Shown: in pieces, positions 1 through 12,101 of the stretch | Numbering within the stretch: the first letter of the stretch is position 1 | Layout: every line of letters starts with the position of its first letter | Source: Phialophora verrucosa | Taxonomy: Eukaryota > Ascomycota > Eurotiomycetes > Chaetothyriales > Herpotrichiellaceae | Direction of reading: 5' to 3' | Assembly: GCA_002099365.1 (NCBI GenBank) | Contig: MSED01000007.1 | Span: 248,001 to 312,000, forward strand | DNA: 64,000 bases | Made by a program: the position numbers and the translations under genes | Notes under the pieces: generated by a model | Databases searched by the model: none | The model's input: only the letters and a program-made list of their open reading frames with translations | Told to the model about the DNA's origin: nothing

Positions 1-261
1 TGTAGTGATTTATATACTCACTCTATATACTCTAGTCTACTCTACCTACTCGACTCACCCTGCTCTGCTCTACCAATCTCCATGATACGGGATCTACCTA
101 CCGTTTTTGATATCCCTCCCCCTCTCCTTCCTCGTGCCGTGTCTTGCTTAAGATCCACAAAGCCGCGCCCACTCAACAACTCGAACAGTGTATTTGATAC
201 TGTAAGCTGTGACATGACATGACATGCTTTGAGTTCTTTGCAAGCAAATTCAAGGCTCTGC

Positions 262-2202
262 TCAATGAGCGAACCTGAAATCCAACCGCTTATTCCCCTT
301 ATCGGTCGTCGTCCTCAGATACTCGAGCCTCTCCTCCCTCGACATGGAATACCAAATGGCATCGCGCTCGGCATTCTTGCGCACGTAGTAGATCTTAGAG
401 GCGACGAAGGCGACCACATTCCACGCCAAGATGCCCAGCAGGACTTTATTCCCGCGGTAATAGTAGGGCTTGTCATCGTTGCGGTAGATCTGGGAGGAGA
501 TGATGTTCGAGGCCTGCACGGACATGTTGTACAGCGAGGAGCCGACGGTGCGAGTGCGCACGGAGCCGGCGTTGCGGGACGTGAGTGCCACGAGGATGGC
601 GTGCACGTAGGGGTAGCCGACGAGCAAGGTCGAGAGGACCCACTTGGACCAGTTGGAACCGTGGAAGTGTGGCGGCAGGGTGACCAGGGCCACGAGCAGC
701 GGGAGACACCAAAACTGGCAGATCACGCCCAGCAGCAGGCGCGAGTTCCACCGCTCCGACACCCACGTCCAGAAGAGGAGTTGGAGGATGAACAGCGTGT
801 ACGCGGGGATCGTGAGCAGGTTGGTCTCGAACGTGTCGAAGCCAAGGGCCTTGCAGGTGAGGGTGATGTATGCCTGTGGAGGTGTTGACGGGATCGTCCA
901 CGTCAGGCCGATCAGGTAGATGGGCCACATGTCGTAGTCGGTCAAGGCTTCTTTGAAGAGCGTCCAGCTGAGGCCCTGGCGGTTGTGCATGGTCGATTTT
1001 CCGGGATCATCGCGCAGGATCCGGGTCACCATGATGGTCTCTTCACGCTCGGTGAACCAGCCGTTGCGGGGTCGCAGGAGGCCTTTGACACCGTGGCGGG
1101 CCGTTTGCGTCGGTGAGGCGGGTAGATACAGCCAGGTGAGGATGCCAATCAGGCCGGTGAGAGCGCCCTCGATGGCGAACAGGTAGCGCCAGCCTGCAAG
1201 GTTTAATTAGCATGCACTGATCCAACAGACATCGCAATACGGGCACGCTGACGGACGGCATGGTGTGGGGGAGGAAACGCGCGATCTTACCCTCCATTCC
1301 GTGATGGCCTCTCAAGTGGAGGATGCCGTACGCCAGGAATGCTCCAACAATCTGGGTGGACTGATAGGACGTCCAGAACCAGCTGAGCCGTTTGGGGAGT
1401 TCGCCGTTGGTGAAGAAATAGCTGAGGTACAGGATGGTGTCGGGGATAAAGCCACCCTCGATCATGCCGAGCAGGAACCGGCAGATGTAAAAGCTGGTCC
1501 TCCCCGACAAGGCAGCCTGAGACGCGGCGACCGCACTCCAGCAGACCATCTGGATGGGAATCCAAGTATCCGGTCCCACTTTCTTGCTGATGAGCTGCGA
1601 TGGAAGCTCGGCAAACAAGAACGAACAGTAAAAGATCGTCATTCCGTTGTTGTAGTCGTCGGTGTTCATGCCAAGATCCTCTGCGCCGTTGTTAGCATCT
1701 TGGAAAAGCTTGCCAACGGAACAAGGACATACTAAGCATGTTGTCAGACAGGGCTTGTGTGATATTGCCGCGATCGAGTTGCAGGGCGAAGAACATGATG
1801 CAAGCAGGTACTGCGATCAGCCAGTCCAACTATCGACATGGTCAGTCATGCTAAGGCAGGTATGGCGATTATTGCAACACCTACTCTTCGGACCAGTCTC
1901 TTCTCCTCTTCCGGTTCCCATGTGGCCGACGCATCGAAACGGTGAGAGCCTTCGAACTTGGCGATCGGCTTGTAGATTTCTGTGGCCTCGGGGGCTTCAA
2001 AGACGTTGTTGACGTTCTTGACGAGATTGTCGCCGTCCTTTGAAGACGTCTCCGAGTCTGGTTCGATATCCGCATCGACGGAGACGTAGCTCTGGTCTTG
2101 ACCACCGAACTTCCACCACTTGTGTAGCTTTGGCCTTCTCGAAAGTTCATGGGTGCTTTCAACTGGGGACGCAATGACACCGGCCTCGACTGAATTCCCC
2201 AT
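262..2202 (-). CDS. MFS transporter, Dal5/allantoate-pantothenate (ACS) family
   Basis: Predicted plasma-membrane importer of an organic anion or vitamin (allantoate, pantothenate or nicotinate type). Four exons by frame and splice signals: 2202-1885, 1829-1733, 1680-1291 and 1193-262, giving 578 aa. The introns are 55, 52 and 97 nt, and GCTAAC or TGAC branch points are visible in the first two. A hydrophilic acidic N-terminus leads to EEKRLVRR followed by LDWLIAVPACIMF, the usual junction into helix 1. Then come LDRGNITQA, the helix 2-3 motif with NNGMT, a GGFIPDTILYLSYFF segment and GWRYLFAIEG, all typical of the Dal5 group. Length matches the family's 12-helix proteins. The ATG at 2202 was chosen because it lies about 70 bp from a TATA box and opens the exon. 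Its substrate cannot be read from sequence. It is divergent from the TauD-like gene. Confidence 0.9.
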
Positions 2203-2273
2203 TGTGGCTTGCCGAAGCTTGAGAGTTTGGCAAAGGTTGGCACTGATAAACTTCGCAGGACCAAGGATGACGG

Positions 2274-2285
2274 TATATATATAAA
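2274..2285 (-). promoter_or_regulatory. TATA box of the Dal5-family transporter
   Basis: An uninterrupted TATATATATAAA stretch (on the minus strand TTTATATATATA) lies about 70-80 bp upstream of the transporter start. This is a plausible core promoter element. Support is position and composition only. Confidence 0.45.
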
Positions 2286-3674
2286 GAGGGTGGCCACGTT
2301 TTCTTTCTGCCAAGTTTGCTTGAATCGGAGTCTCTCCTGTGTCCAGGCTATTTTGGCGAGATGCGCGTGGTCCTGCAAAGTTTTAGCCAACGACCAAGCA
2401 AGCCAAGTTGATGCTTCCCGTAGCCGATGCCAGATCAAGCGGACAGGGTGGTGTTTGGTCACGTCGTGGGCAAATTGCGTGATTGAGGATTTTGTGAGAA
2501 CATATTACTGCCCAGAACGCGGACGGAGTCTCTCCAGATACTGACATGGTCAGCGAACAGCCGACGACGACCCCTCAACGGCCGGCCAAGTTCGGCAGAG
2601 AGCTGGCCAGACCGAGCATCCCACGCTCATCAATGTGAGGCAGTCCGCTCTTCTCGTTGAGACCTTGCGAACCAGCAGCTACTTGCGCAGCCTCTCAATG
2701 CCGATGTGCACCGAGCGGGGCATGCCATGGCAACGGTGCTAGAAGAAATGTCGACCCTGCAGCGCCGTGTCAGGTTGGGCTCGTGGAATGATGTACAGAA
2801 GCTCTGCGAGTGGAGAGCGACTGCTGATCAACTTCCACATGCCCAGTTAGCTGGAAATAGTGAAAGGAACAATGTTGTGGGGATATGGCCTGCCCCTTCG
2901 ACATCATTGGCGGATAAGCACTGCAAAGCTGTTTAGAAAACTGCAACCGAAAAGTTCGAGAGAAGCACGCCATCTCGAGCGTCAATTCGACATACATCCC
3001 CCTTCCGCACTGGGAAGGACATTTGTGAACATGTCCATAGAATGCTCTTCGTCTTATCAAGGCACAAACACGGATTCATTTTTATTGGTATTTGATCCTG
3101 GGGACGCTCGTGCTGATGATGTCGCCATGTTTGGTTCGCGCATGGCGTGCGACAGGCGAAAACGGGGATGGATCGTGCTGCCGAATTGGTGCCTTGAGGC
3201 GCATCTCGGGAACGAGAATCTCACACGGAAGGCGTCAACAGGTGTCGCTGTCGTCGCCACCTCTGGAGATGCAGACTGAACGTCTGCTACAACTTCGAAT
3301 ACTCGTGCTGCCATCCGTGACAATCGAGAGAGCGAGTCTCGGTGCGAGTTTACTCGGCGCGGAAGTTATGTAAGCGCCTAAGATCACGTGATTAAGCTGA
3401 GAAGGGCAGGTTGCGCGTGCCATGTCTCAATCTGGAAGCTTGGGCGAGTTCAACACCACGCGTTACCATCGCCATTCGCAGGTCCAATGGTGTCAGATCA
3501 GAGAATGAATCCAGCTCAGCCAACAAGATATGAGCATGGTGGCCCCGCACATGGCAGTATTGAGACGGTTCAACACCGAGGACCCAGCATTGCTCGCGAG
3601 ATGCACGCATGGCATCATTTCCACCGACGTGTTGCCATCTGCCTAGTCCTGCTGGAAGACATCCCATAGTAAGT

Positions 3675-3682
3675 TATATAAA
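3675..3682 (+). promoter_or_regulatory. TATA box of the TauD-like dioxygenase
   Basis: TATATAAA lies about 90 bp upstream of the ATG at 3773. Assigned by position only. Confidence 0.45.
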
Positions 3683-3772
3683 TGCCCGTGGCTCGACCTG
3701 AAATGTCGAAGGATTCCATCGAGGTGAGAAACCAACTTGATACCGTTATTCTCTCCCCTGGTTCTTGACAAT

Positions 3773-5037
3773 ATGGCACCCTCCGCTATCGATGTGGACG
3801 CGCCTCAAGAGATCAGTATCAAACAAAAGACCCTGTTTGGGAGAGAGCCTCTCAAGTCCTCCAAGTCTCTCGATCAATTCAAGTCCATCGACATCACCCC
3901 GGTCATAGGCACCGAGTTCCCCGAGGCCGACCTTGTGGAATGGATAAACTCGCCGAATGCCGACGAGCTTCTTAGGGACCTCGCGATCAAGAGTAAGCCC
4001 ATCCGGGCCTATCTTCGGACTATGTCATACTCATCCACCTGCCAGTTTCCGAGCGCGGGGTCGTCTTCTTCAGGAAGCAGAACAAGCTCACCAACGACAT
4101 CCAGAAACAGCTGATCCAGCGCCTCGGGGAGCTGACTGGAAAGCCGGAGACCTCCAAGCTCCATATCCATCCGATCCTGAACTCTGAACGAGAGCTGGGC
4201 GGCAGCGACCCGGAGATCAGCACCATCAGTTCCGTCCAGCATGATAAAATCTACAAGAAAACCCCGTATGACCAAAGCAAACGGATCCAGGGCAGCTCAC
4301 AGTGGCATGCAGATATCTCATTCGAGCCTGTCCCGGCTGACTATACCTCGCTTCGACTGACCGAGCTGCCACGCACTGGCGGAGGTACGGAAGAGTCTCT
4401 CACGCCACGGGGTGAAACATATAGCACTGACATACATGTGTACAGATACCCTGTGGGCGTCCGGATACGAACTCTATGATCGCATCAGCGAACCGTACCA
4501 AAAGTTCCTCGAATCCCTAACTGCCACGTTCGCGCAGCCGGCGTTCAATGAGGTTGCCAAGAAGGGCGGTTTCAAACTGTATGACAAAGAGAGAGGAGCG
4601 CCAGAAAATGTCGGCCCCGAGTTGAAGGCAATCCATCCCGTGGTTCGGACCAACCCTGTGACCGGGTGGAAGAGCATCTTCCCCGTCGGTGGCCACGTGC
4701 GACACATCAACGGATTGACCGAGGACGAGAGCAAGAAGCTCCTCGACTGGTTCTTGGAACTGGTACACAAGAACCATGACCTCCAGGTGCGGTTCAAGTG
4801 GCAGAACGAAAATGATATTGGTGAGTAGCTTGGCATCCCGGTCTTTTCTGAGCCACGACGTCCTGACACATAGTATTAGCAATTTGGGACAATCGCAGCG
4901 TCTTCCACACGGCCACCTTCGATTATCAAGGCGAAGGACCTCGCTTCGGAAACAGAGCAGTTGGACTAGGGGAGAGGCCATACTTTGACCCCAACAGCAA
5001 ATCTAGGCGGGAGGCGCTGGGAAAGCTGGTGGACTAG
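3773..5037 (+). CDS. TauD/TfdA-family Fe(II)/2-oxoglutarate-dependent dioxygenase
   Basis: Non-haem iron oxygenase of the taurine/sulfonate dioxygenase family. Such enzymes couple 2-oxoglutarate decarboxylation to hydroxylation of small sulfonates or related acids. Exons 3773-3992, 4046-4384, 4446-4820 and 4880-5037 give 363 aa, with introns of 53, 61 and 59 nt. The facial triad is visible: His161 and Asp163 in SQWHADISFEP, and a distal His321 in RSVFHTATFDY. Arg333 in GEGPRFGNRAVG is the expected 2-oxoglutarate carboxylate ligand. ISERGVVFFRKQ and FPVGGHVRHINGL are also typical of fungal members. Length agrees with fungal homologues (about 350-380 aa). The start follows a TATA box and precedes the whole conserved domain. 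The in vivo substrate is unknown; sulfur or nitrogen scavenging is an inference from the family. Confidence 0.92.
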
Positions 5038-6359
5038 AGGCGATCGACTGGCCTTCAGATCGATGGTAATACACGACTTCTGCCATCCAGCGGCAGAGCT
5101 TATCATCAACGCCAATCAATATGTCGAAAAATGAGTACTGTGTGCCTACTACTGTTTGCCCGGCCCCCACAGCTTCATTTCGTGCTTTTCATGCGTGATC
5201 CTGCCCGAGCCATCGACATCATCCACATGCCAGGCTCCTCAGATCACTCTTCATCCATCGCGCTGATATGTGTACATATATTTGCCCCGAACAGTGCTTC
5301 GTCCATTACCATATTCGTTCGGGAACAGGAGCGAAGGCGCTCTAATCGCGGACGTAACGGAGCATCTGGGGACGCCCTGCCGAGCACGGGGAGCGCTGCA
5401 GCGCTGCCCTGATGCCAATCCGCAGAAGCCCCGGTTCGGGCTCAGGGGCGGGAAGTTATTACGCTGTGATTTCCGGATTCCTATCGAACTGGATAGGAAG
5501 AGGTCGACTTAGATGATAATTACGGGCTGGATGCGCGAAACAGTTCTGCTAGTCTACGATTTTCAACAACGTTGCGCGTTACCTATTGGAGACGCGGTTT
5601 CGCTTTCGAACTAGAATAGAGGCCCAAGGGCAAGGATTGCGAAGCACTCAACATTTTCTGTCGTTACCTCAAAACAGTCCCGAGCTTAAAGAGTTGTTGA
5701 GAACGGTTATCTTGGAGGGCAGTGTGATTTATCCTCAACGACCACTTGCAGTCATGATACTATCGGCGACCGGTCATCAGTCAAGTGTGAGGGCAACCCA
5801 GGGCGACGTTATCCGTGGTCCTCCATGAAGGGTAAGCTCAGCCAGCCACAGCATATCGTACTCGGTCCATAGATCTCAAGGATATGCAATGGCTCAATGC
5901 CGGTCTTGGCAGGCCCCGTTGTAGGTCGCCGGCAAGTTTGAGCATACCTGAAACACCTGGTCAATGATGTTGAGGCCGACGACATACTGGGCCCCATTCC
6001 AAGAGGTGACCTGTTTCAAACTCCTCACGCAAAGGTGCCAACCGGTGGACGCAAGCGCCATGTCGACCACATGGCCGTTACACAGTGAGGTGCTTGCGAA
6101 GGCATAAAGCAAATGAGATTCACATGCCAGTTTTACAGGTTTCAATTTGCACTTTCACGCCATAAGTGTCACCTTCGAGTTCAATAATACCTGTTTCCAT
6201 TTCAATGCAGAGAATATCTATTCATCCAAATTTTGGTGAACGAGCGGCGAGCAACGGTACTGACGTCTGAGGCAGCTGAAGGTTGACTGCAACTCAGGTT
6301 CACCGTCCTTGATAGATACTATCAAATTCTGTCAGGGAGCACCTACTAGCGGCTCAGAT
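5038..6359. other. intergenic region before the HET gene
   Basis: About 1.3 kb with no supportable gene. A short minus-strand frame near 5900-6145 reads like coding sequence for about 20 residues, but has no identifiable domain or partner exons. Confidence 0.5.
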
Positions 6360-8534
6360 ATGGCGACGGAAGGAGAAGAAGCCTTGAACGAGAGCTTGCA
6401 GATATCAAATCCTCTTGTCATGCTTGATAATACCAACACTCCAGGCGCGTCCGACAAGCGGATCCGAAACAACACGAACAATGAATCGACAAGGACGGCT
6501 GTGATGGCCAGAACAGCCACCTTTCGAGTCTGCCATTGTGATGGCTATAATGGCGAGCACCTCAGCGTTGAGACCAGAGAAACCGTGATCATCGAGTCAG
6601 CCGGAGTTGCCATCTCGTACACTTGGGGCGAATTCGACCGCCAGTATCACCGTATCGGTCACAGGTACAGGAAACCGTGGGAAGAAGTGAGAATCTGTCT
6701 GGGAGCAGAATGGCTTGTTGAAAAGTTCACCGCATGCCTTGTGCAGTTGAGTGCCGAGCACGGCGCTTGTTGGATCGATCAGTTCTGCATCCCTCAGACT
6801 GAAGAAAACGTTCGACACACTTTGGCCACAATACCGTACATCTACCGAGCGCTTGAAGTTGTGGTCATCCTGCCAGGACCCATTTGCGGATGCCTCCGAA
6901 AAGCTTACGACGAGCACCTCGTTGTGACGAATGCTCCGGCACAAGACAAATACTCTGCTGGTGAACGTGACGGAGCCGCTGATAAAACGCTCTTGCCCAC
7001 TTCTCTCGGTGGGGGTTGCTTGAACTCGACTGGGAACTGCTCGTGGCTGCGACGCTTATGGACATTACAAGAGTTTCGATATGCGAGGACGATTTCGGTT
7101 CTGTATGCTGATCAGGATGACGCTCCGTGTTATCCGCTCAAAGAATTCATACATGCCATCGACTTTGAGCGGCTGGCTCGATACTTGAAATTGACGTGTG
7201 AGAAACACCAAAGCCGATACGGATCTGAAGGAGTCAATATGCTTATGATGTTCCACTCCAGTGTTTCTTGGTATACCAATATGTCATATGCAGGTCTCCT
7301 AAGAAACCAGTGGCGCGAGATGGTGCATACGAGTCTTCAGCAGCTCATGAATCAAGCTACTCAGGATTCGGCTCGATTGCTGCTGGGCTTCAAGCTTCAA
7401 CAGGGCGACTTGGAGTCATCGACATCATCATCAAACGCACCCCCCTTGACAACGTCAATCGAAAAGTTGCTTCCAGGAATGCAATTACTGGCTTGGATGA
7501 ATAGCGTGGCGAGCAAAGAGCAAGACTACATCCTTTCCGTCTGGGTTGACTGGGAACAATACCAGATTCCGAACGACTTCCAAAAGCTCAGTGCTGAAGC
7601 GCTGATGGTCGATGCTCTTGCCCAAGTCCACCGCCACACCCGAAAATATATACCTAGTCACTGTCCTGCAGGACTCCTCGGATCGTCTTCCAATACTGCT
7701 GCTTGGGCTCCAGCGGACGGTGAGGGTAAATCCAAGCTGGAAGGTACGGCGGACCTGTATGGGCAGTTTGAATGGCCCGCCTTTATTATCACTCTTCACC
7801 CTTCTGCAATTCCTCTGCAGATTTTGAATCAGCGGCGACCCGCAATCTCCCAATCATCCCTGTCCTACTATGAATGGACACGGTCACTTGGCGCGGCCGA
7901 AACCTTTCAACGCTTCGTCAAGAGCCTCTCGATGCAGTCACTGCACCTTCTAAAGTCCGTGGAAACACCTTGGTCTCCATATTTACACTCTTGGGACAAA
8001 ATTGAGTCACTTCTGAGATCTTCCGAGACAGCAGACCAAGCATATGGCCTGAGATGTGCACTCCAGACGCAAGCAGGCTCAAAAAAAGGATCTCCACCGG
8101 AATTCAAAGCTGCCATGGAGAAACTGAGCCATGAAACTGTCGAAGATGCGATCTTTGAGTGGTTTTGCGATTTTCGGCACCTCAACGCAGAGAAGATCCG
8201 GAAAGCTGGTGGCAGGCTTACCTTTGGTGAATGGCATTATTCCCCAGATGTTAAGACGGCATCTTCTTCCTCAGTGACCACCGGCACTTGTGTCGGGTTG
8301 GTAAACCAGAGCCGCTTGGATCAAGCCCGCTCTAGCGGACGGGAACTTCTGACGATAGCAGCTCGCCATCAGCCTTGCATCCCTTTTTATGAAGCTGTTC
8401 AAGTTCAGGACGGTCCGCATCGAGAGTATGCAATTATTGGCACCTGGTTTCCGATGAAAAGCGAGTTTTGTGTGGAGGAGGTCGGGGCTCGGATGGTGCA
8501 TGGGCATGACAAGCATAACGCCTCCATAATATAG
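6360..8534 (+). CDS. heterokaryon-incompatibility (HET) domain protein
   Basis: Single-exon protein of 724 aa with an N-terminal HET domain. This domain is found in fungal allorecognition proteins that trigger cell death when unlike individuals fuse. The domain begins near residue 84 with AISYTWGEF, continues through ACWIDQFCIPQ (about 136-146) and ATIPYIYRALEVVVILPG, and includes the conserved WLRRLWTLQEFRYAR segment (about 229-243). The C-terminal 450 residues show no motif I recognise and no repeats of the WD, TPR or ankyrin kind. The frame stays open upstream of 6360 but has no ATG there, so the first ATG was taken. HET genes are numerous in these genomes, and most have no tested role in incompatibility; the role here is inferred from the domain. 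Confidence 0.9.
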   Translation: MATEGEEALNESLQISNPLVMLDNTNTPGASDKRIRNNTNNESTRTAVMARTATFRVCHCDGYNGEHLSVETRETVIIESAGVAISYTWGEFDRQYHRIGHRYRKPWEEVRICLGAEWLVEKFTACLVQLSAEHGACWIDQFCIPQTEENVRHTLATIPYIYRALEVVVILPGPICGCLRKAYDEHLVVTNAPAQDKYSAGERDGAADKTLLPTSLGGGCLNSTGNCSWLRRLWTLQEFRYARTISVLYADQDDAPCYPLKEFIHAIDFERLARYLKLTCEKHQSRYGSEGVNMLMMFHSSVSWYTNMSYAGLLRNQWREMVHTSLQQLMNQATQDSARLLLGFKLQQGDLESSTSSSNAPPLTTSIEKLLPGMQLLAWMNSVASKEQDYILSVWVDWEQYQIPNDFQKLSAEALMVDALAQVHRHTRKYIPSHCPAGLLGSSSNTAAWAPADGEGKSKLEGTADLYGQFEWPAFIITLHPSAIPLQILNQRRPAISQSSLSYYEWTRSLGAAETFQRFVKSLSMQSLHLLKSVETPWSPYLHSWDKIESLLRSSETADQAYGLRCALQTQAGSKKGSPPEFKAAMEKLSHETVEDAIFEWFCDFRHLNAEKIRKAGGRLTFGEWHYSPDVKTASSSSVTTGTCVGLVNQSRLDQARSSGRELLTIAARHQPCIPFYEAVQVQDGPHREYAIIGTWFPMKSEFCVEEVGARMVHGHDKHNASII

Positions 8535-9014
8535 TAAATGTGTTGTTATTGATGATCGCGGCACACATGAAGTTATTGTGGTCAAAGGGTCAAGAATGCC
8601 ACACAGAACTTGATTTCTCGAATGCCACAATACTGGGAATATTGTTGGAGAGTCTGGCCAGTATCGGTGGCCCATTTGATTACACTCTGCGCTGCTTGCC
8701 ATGAGGCCACGGGTCCCCAGTCCCACGCGAACAAACGCTGATAGAACTAGGCGTTGCAATGTCGAGGAACTGTGGTTAAATCTTTTCCCCGACCACTGGT
8801 AACCATCTCATGACCAGTGCTGCCGTCGTTGGTGACGTAGGAATTTTGACTTGGGACCGTTGAGTCGAATATTGATCGAGATGCTCTGTGAGAGGTGTAG
8901 GAATTATCTCACTCGAGGCGTGTCATTCGGGTACAAGAAAACAACGACTTCAGGACGGCTGAACTGATATCACCCCATTCGATTATACTGAGACAAACGA
9001 CGAGATCTGCGTCA
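8535..9014. other. intergenic region
   Basis: About 480 bp between the HET gene and the FAD monooxygenase relic. No gene or repeat was recognised. Confidence 0.5.
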
Positions 9015-9499
9015 ATGTCTACTGTCGCCGTTCTCATCATCAGCTGTGGTGTCGCCGGGCCCGTATGGGTGAGTTTCTCGAGGCGAAACGGCTAAAATCC
9101 CATTGTATTCGAAAAAGTCTCGAGGTTAGGCGATGCCGGAGCATCGCTGATGATGATGCCGAATGGGTGAGATATCCTGATGGCCACCAGAATGCTGAAG
9201 ATTAATGCCTTTGATAGGCTGAAAGTGCTGTACTTGGTCGGGATCACAGCTGCGATGGAGAAGGAAGCTGAGCCTCTGCAAGGGTACCTAAGATCACACA
9301 TCAGACGGTGAAGTTCTTGGCTTCAGACATCCCGAAATCATTCAAGAGCAAATACGGCGAACATGGGATGAGAGTCAAGCAAACGGCCCTGAATCTGATG
9401 CTGAAGAACATGCTGACGGATCTGGATGTTGACGTGAGAGAAGGCTGGGAGCTGGAGGATGTCGATGAGGCTGGAGAGACTGTCACAGCTCATAAGTAG
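9015..9499 (+). pseudogene. relic of an FAD-dependent monooxygenase (N-terminal part only)
   Basis: Broken N-terminal third of an aromatic-hydroxylase-type flavoprotein. From the ATG at 9015 the frame reads STVAVLIISCGVAGPV, the dinucleotide-binding strand in which the first glycine of GxGxxG is serine. It continues in frame through two stop codons (TAA at 9093, TGA at 9168), with recognisable pieces PIVFEKVSRLGDAGAS and EKEAEPLQGYLRSH. A frame change near 9300-9308 then joins DIPKSFKSKYGEHGMRVKQ and NLMLKNMLTDLDVDVREGWE, which match the next conserved block of the family. Sequence beyond 9500 shows no further homology, so the active-site and C-terminal parts are missing. The lesions are visible directly; the family call rests on remembered conserved blocks. 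Confidence 0.75.
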
Positions 9500-10232
9500 C
9501 CGCAGCATATTCTGGCATCAGCGACCAGCAAATTTTCCACCGTGCACTGTGCTGCACACGCTTCCCATCAACACTTCCAAGTCCCTCACCAGCAGCCTTC
9601 ATCACGGCTACCCATACGAGTGGGACGAAGCGATGCATTCCTATCATTAGTCACGGTAATATTTTCCACCACCCACCTCTATCACGACCACCCGTAGGAT
9701 ACATGTACAGTCAATACAAAGCGACCTGAAAACGCATCGCTCGTCGGACAAGTCAGTAGTCTGTCTGTCCGTCGCACATCCGACGATCGACGCAAGCTAA
9801 TCATATCGTCAATCTGTCATAACAAGCGCTACGAGTACAACGCACAGTGCACAGTCACGTCACAAGAAGCCCTACAAGTAGTGCGCAAAAATGTCACATC
9901 GGAACCATGGGGTATTCTCCGTTTTCCGGACGGGGCACATTCGATACGAGCACTAGTACGAGAAGCCGGAACCCCATACCTATGCTTTGCAGCAGTTGTA
10001 CGGAGCACGGGGAGGCCACTACCGAGTCCTCGCACGGTTACTAAGTTGATTATTCAGTACCTCGTACTGCAGGTCGATCATGCTGAGCCCAGGCCGACTA
10101 TTCCTTACCGTTTTACTCCGTACTGCGTTTTGTATCTTTGTTCTGAGCCGGTATGTTCGGCTGGGCGCGTTTCTTGGGGTGTTATATTATAGAGAGATCT
10201 ATGGATGGCGTCTATCTTCGCGATAACCGCTT
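9500..10232. other. intergenic region
   Basis: About 730 bp downstream of the monooxygenase relic. No further pieces of that gene and no other feature were recognised. Confidence 0.5.
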
Positions 10233-12101
10233 TCAGGCGATGAGTCCTTCACCATCATATCTTCGGAGCTGTTGAGCGACTGAACACATACTTCGGGGCC
10301 ACCAGCCGGTGTTTTGTGCTACCGGCGAGCCCGGCTTCGAGCTGGGAGAATCGGTGGCAGAGTTGGGGATCCACGGCGGCAGGTTGATGATATCTGGTAC
10401 ACCGAGGCCCGCCATGAAAAACGACTCTCCCTCGATAAGAATCGTGAAAACCAGCCAATGTGCCCAAATGTCCCAGGCCAAGAGTTGAATTTCGCGATCG
10501 ATGTCAGGAACCGCAGCTTGACCAGCTAGTTCTCCTTGGTCTTCTTTTCGAGGCGGCAAAGGCTTCATAAGAAGCTGGAAGTACTCCTCTGGCGTACGAT
10601 TCACCCAGGAGAAAATCGTTTGGCAGGCCGGCAGAGCTGGGTCATAGGCGGGTAGACTCGAGTATCGTTTCAGCCACGGGATGGGCGACTCTTGGAGACA
10701 AAGTTCGCTGGAGCCCGGGGCATCTGGATACTTTGGCTCGAAATCGGATCTAGAGTTGAAAATCACATTGTCCAGATTCAACAGAAGATCGACGGCCATA
10801 AAACAAGCAGAGAGTGACTGACTCCGGCCCAGCTGCTCACTAGATTTGCTGAGGTCAATCGCGGGATTCTTCCGATTATGATCCCGCATCAGCTGATTGA
10901 CTCTCTCGAGCTTCTGCTGGAGAGCTTCCAACGCGATGACTCGTGTAGACGAGATCACAGGAAATAGTGGGTGCTTGGTTGCGATACGGCATTGGAAACC
11001 ATTCCAAACACAAGGTCGGTCCGTCGGCTCGGACAACTTTGCCCGGACGTGTGACGAAACCGGGGAGTGCATCTTTTGTGACGGGTCAAAGTAGGCTGGA
11101 TCATCCATGTAGACCGGAGTATCAGGCCCCCATGCCCTTCTCGTCGTCGTGATGCCCCGGAGGATTATTATCCACTCCATGCTACTTATGTGTTCTGCGT
11201 GTAGATCAAAGCCTGAACCGGGTGTCGGTGGGCCGACATCGTTTAGCAGATGTGACACTCTTCTCCTCGCCAAGGCGTAGGGGAACAGCAGCATGGTGTG
11301 CGCGTGAGCTTCCGCAAGGTCTCTCGGCTGGCTCCTGGCCAACTGGCGTTGAACAGCCTGCATGCCCATCCTGTGGTAGCGATCACCAGCACTGATGAGC
11401 TTGGCCAGGTCTTCGACTTGACTGCACGAGCCCTGTCCTGAAAGGATGTCTATACATAGGCAGGTTGCGCCAAGAGCCATGATCGAATACAGGATGCCTT
11501 GGTTCTCGGCTGCTAAGCGTGGAATCCCAATCTTCTTTGCGTACGCGACGTCGGGAAGAATCTCCAGATCGCGACACGTGTGATCCATGTAGTGGTCGAA
11601 GAGAAAGAGGTCCTTCGTGAGGTCCAGTGCGTGATCAGGCACAGAGTCCCAGGTATGGTCAACCGCTAGGGGGTCTGTTGCCTCGTGACAGATCTGATCC
11701 GCGGTGAAATCGGTTTGGCTGGCATCTAAGAAAACCGGCGTTTGGCAGGCAGACGAAACCGATGGCGGCGGAGTAATCAGCGAGAGACTGGTCGCTTCTT
11801 CAGATACCCCAGCGGCACTGACCGACACCGATAGCGAGTCTGCGTCTGAGTGGGCTTCACCCTCCTGAATTTGCGTGAAGTATTCACATGGCTGTTTCCG
11901 ATGGACACACCGGAGGCACGCCGGCTTCGTTTCGTCGCACTAGGAAACGACGGTCAGTCTATCTGGTCCATGGCGACTGAGAGTGCTGCGTGGCAGGCGA
12001 CCTACTTTGATTCTTCGTCTTCGGCAGTATTTGCACCCATTTCGAGACTTTTTATGGGGTCTTCGTGGTTTGAACGCTCTTGGCACTTGCAGGGTGTCCA
12101 T
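10233..12101 (-). CDS. Zn2Cys6 transcription factor
   Basis: Nuclear DNA-binding regulator of 600 aa with an N-terminal Zn(II)2Cys6 cluster and a long fungal regulator C-terminus. The first exon (12101-12006) codes 32 residues ending NGCKYCRRRRIK. A 66-nt intron (12005-11940, GTAGGT...CCTAG) follows, and exon 2 (11939-10233) opens with CDETKPACLRCVHRKQPC. The six cysteines (23, 26, 33, 40, 43, 50) have the canonical 2-6-6-2-6 spacing, which confirms the splice. The basic RPHKKSRNGC lead-in resembles the Upc2/sterol-uptake type of regulator, but the target is unknown. It lies tail-to-tail with the FAD monooxygenase relic, so it may be the survivor of a former cluster (inference). Confidence 0.88.

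Larger units (their letters stand above)
2203..3772. other. divergent intergenic region
   Basis: A stretch of 1.57 kb between the divergently transcribed transporter and the TauD-like dioxygenase. Open frames here show no recognisable domain, so it most likely holds both promoters. A TATA box is seen at each end; nothing else could be supported. Confidence 0.6.

Noticed and set aside
5894..6145. Minus-strand frame with a coding-like stretch (WNGAQYVVGLNIIDQVFQ)
   Set aside because: About 20 residues look protein-like and a GTATGC donor follows, but I found no matching exons or family.
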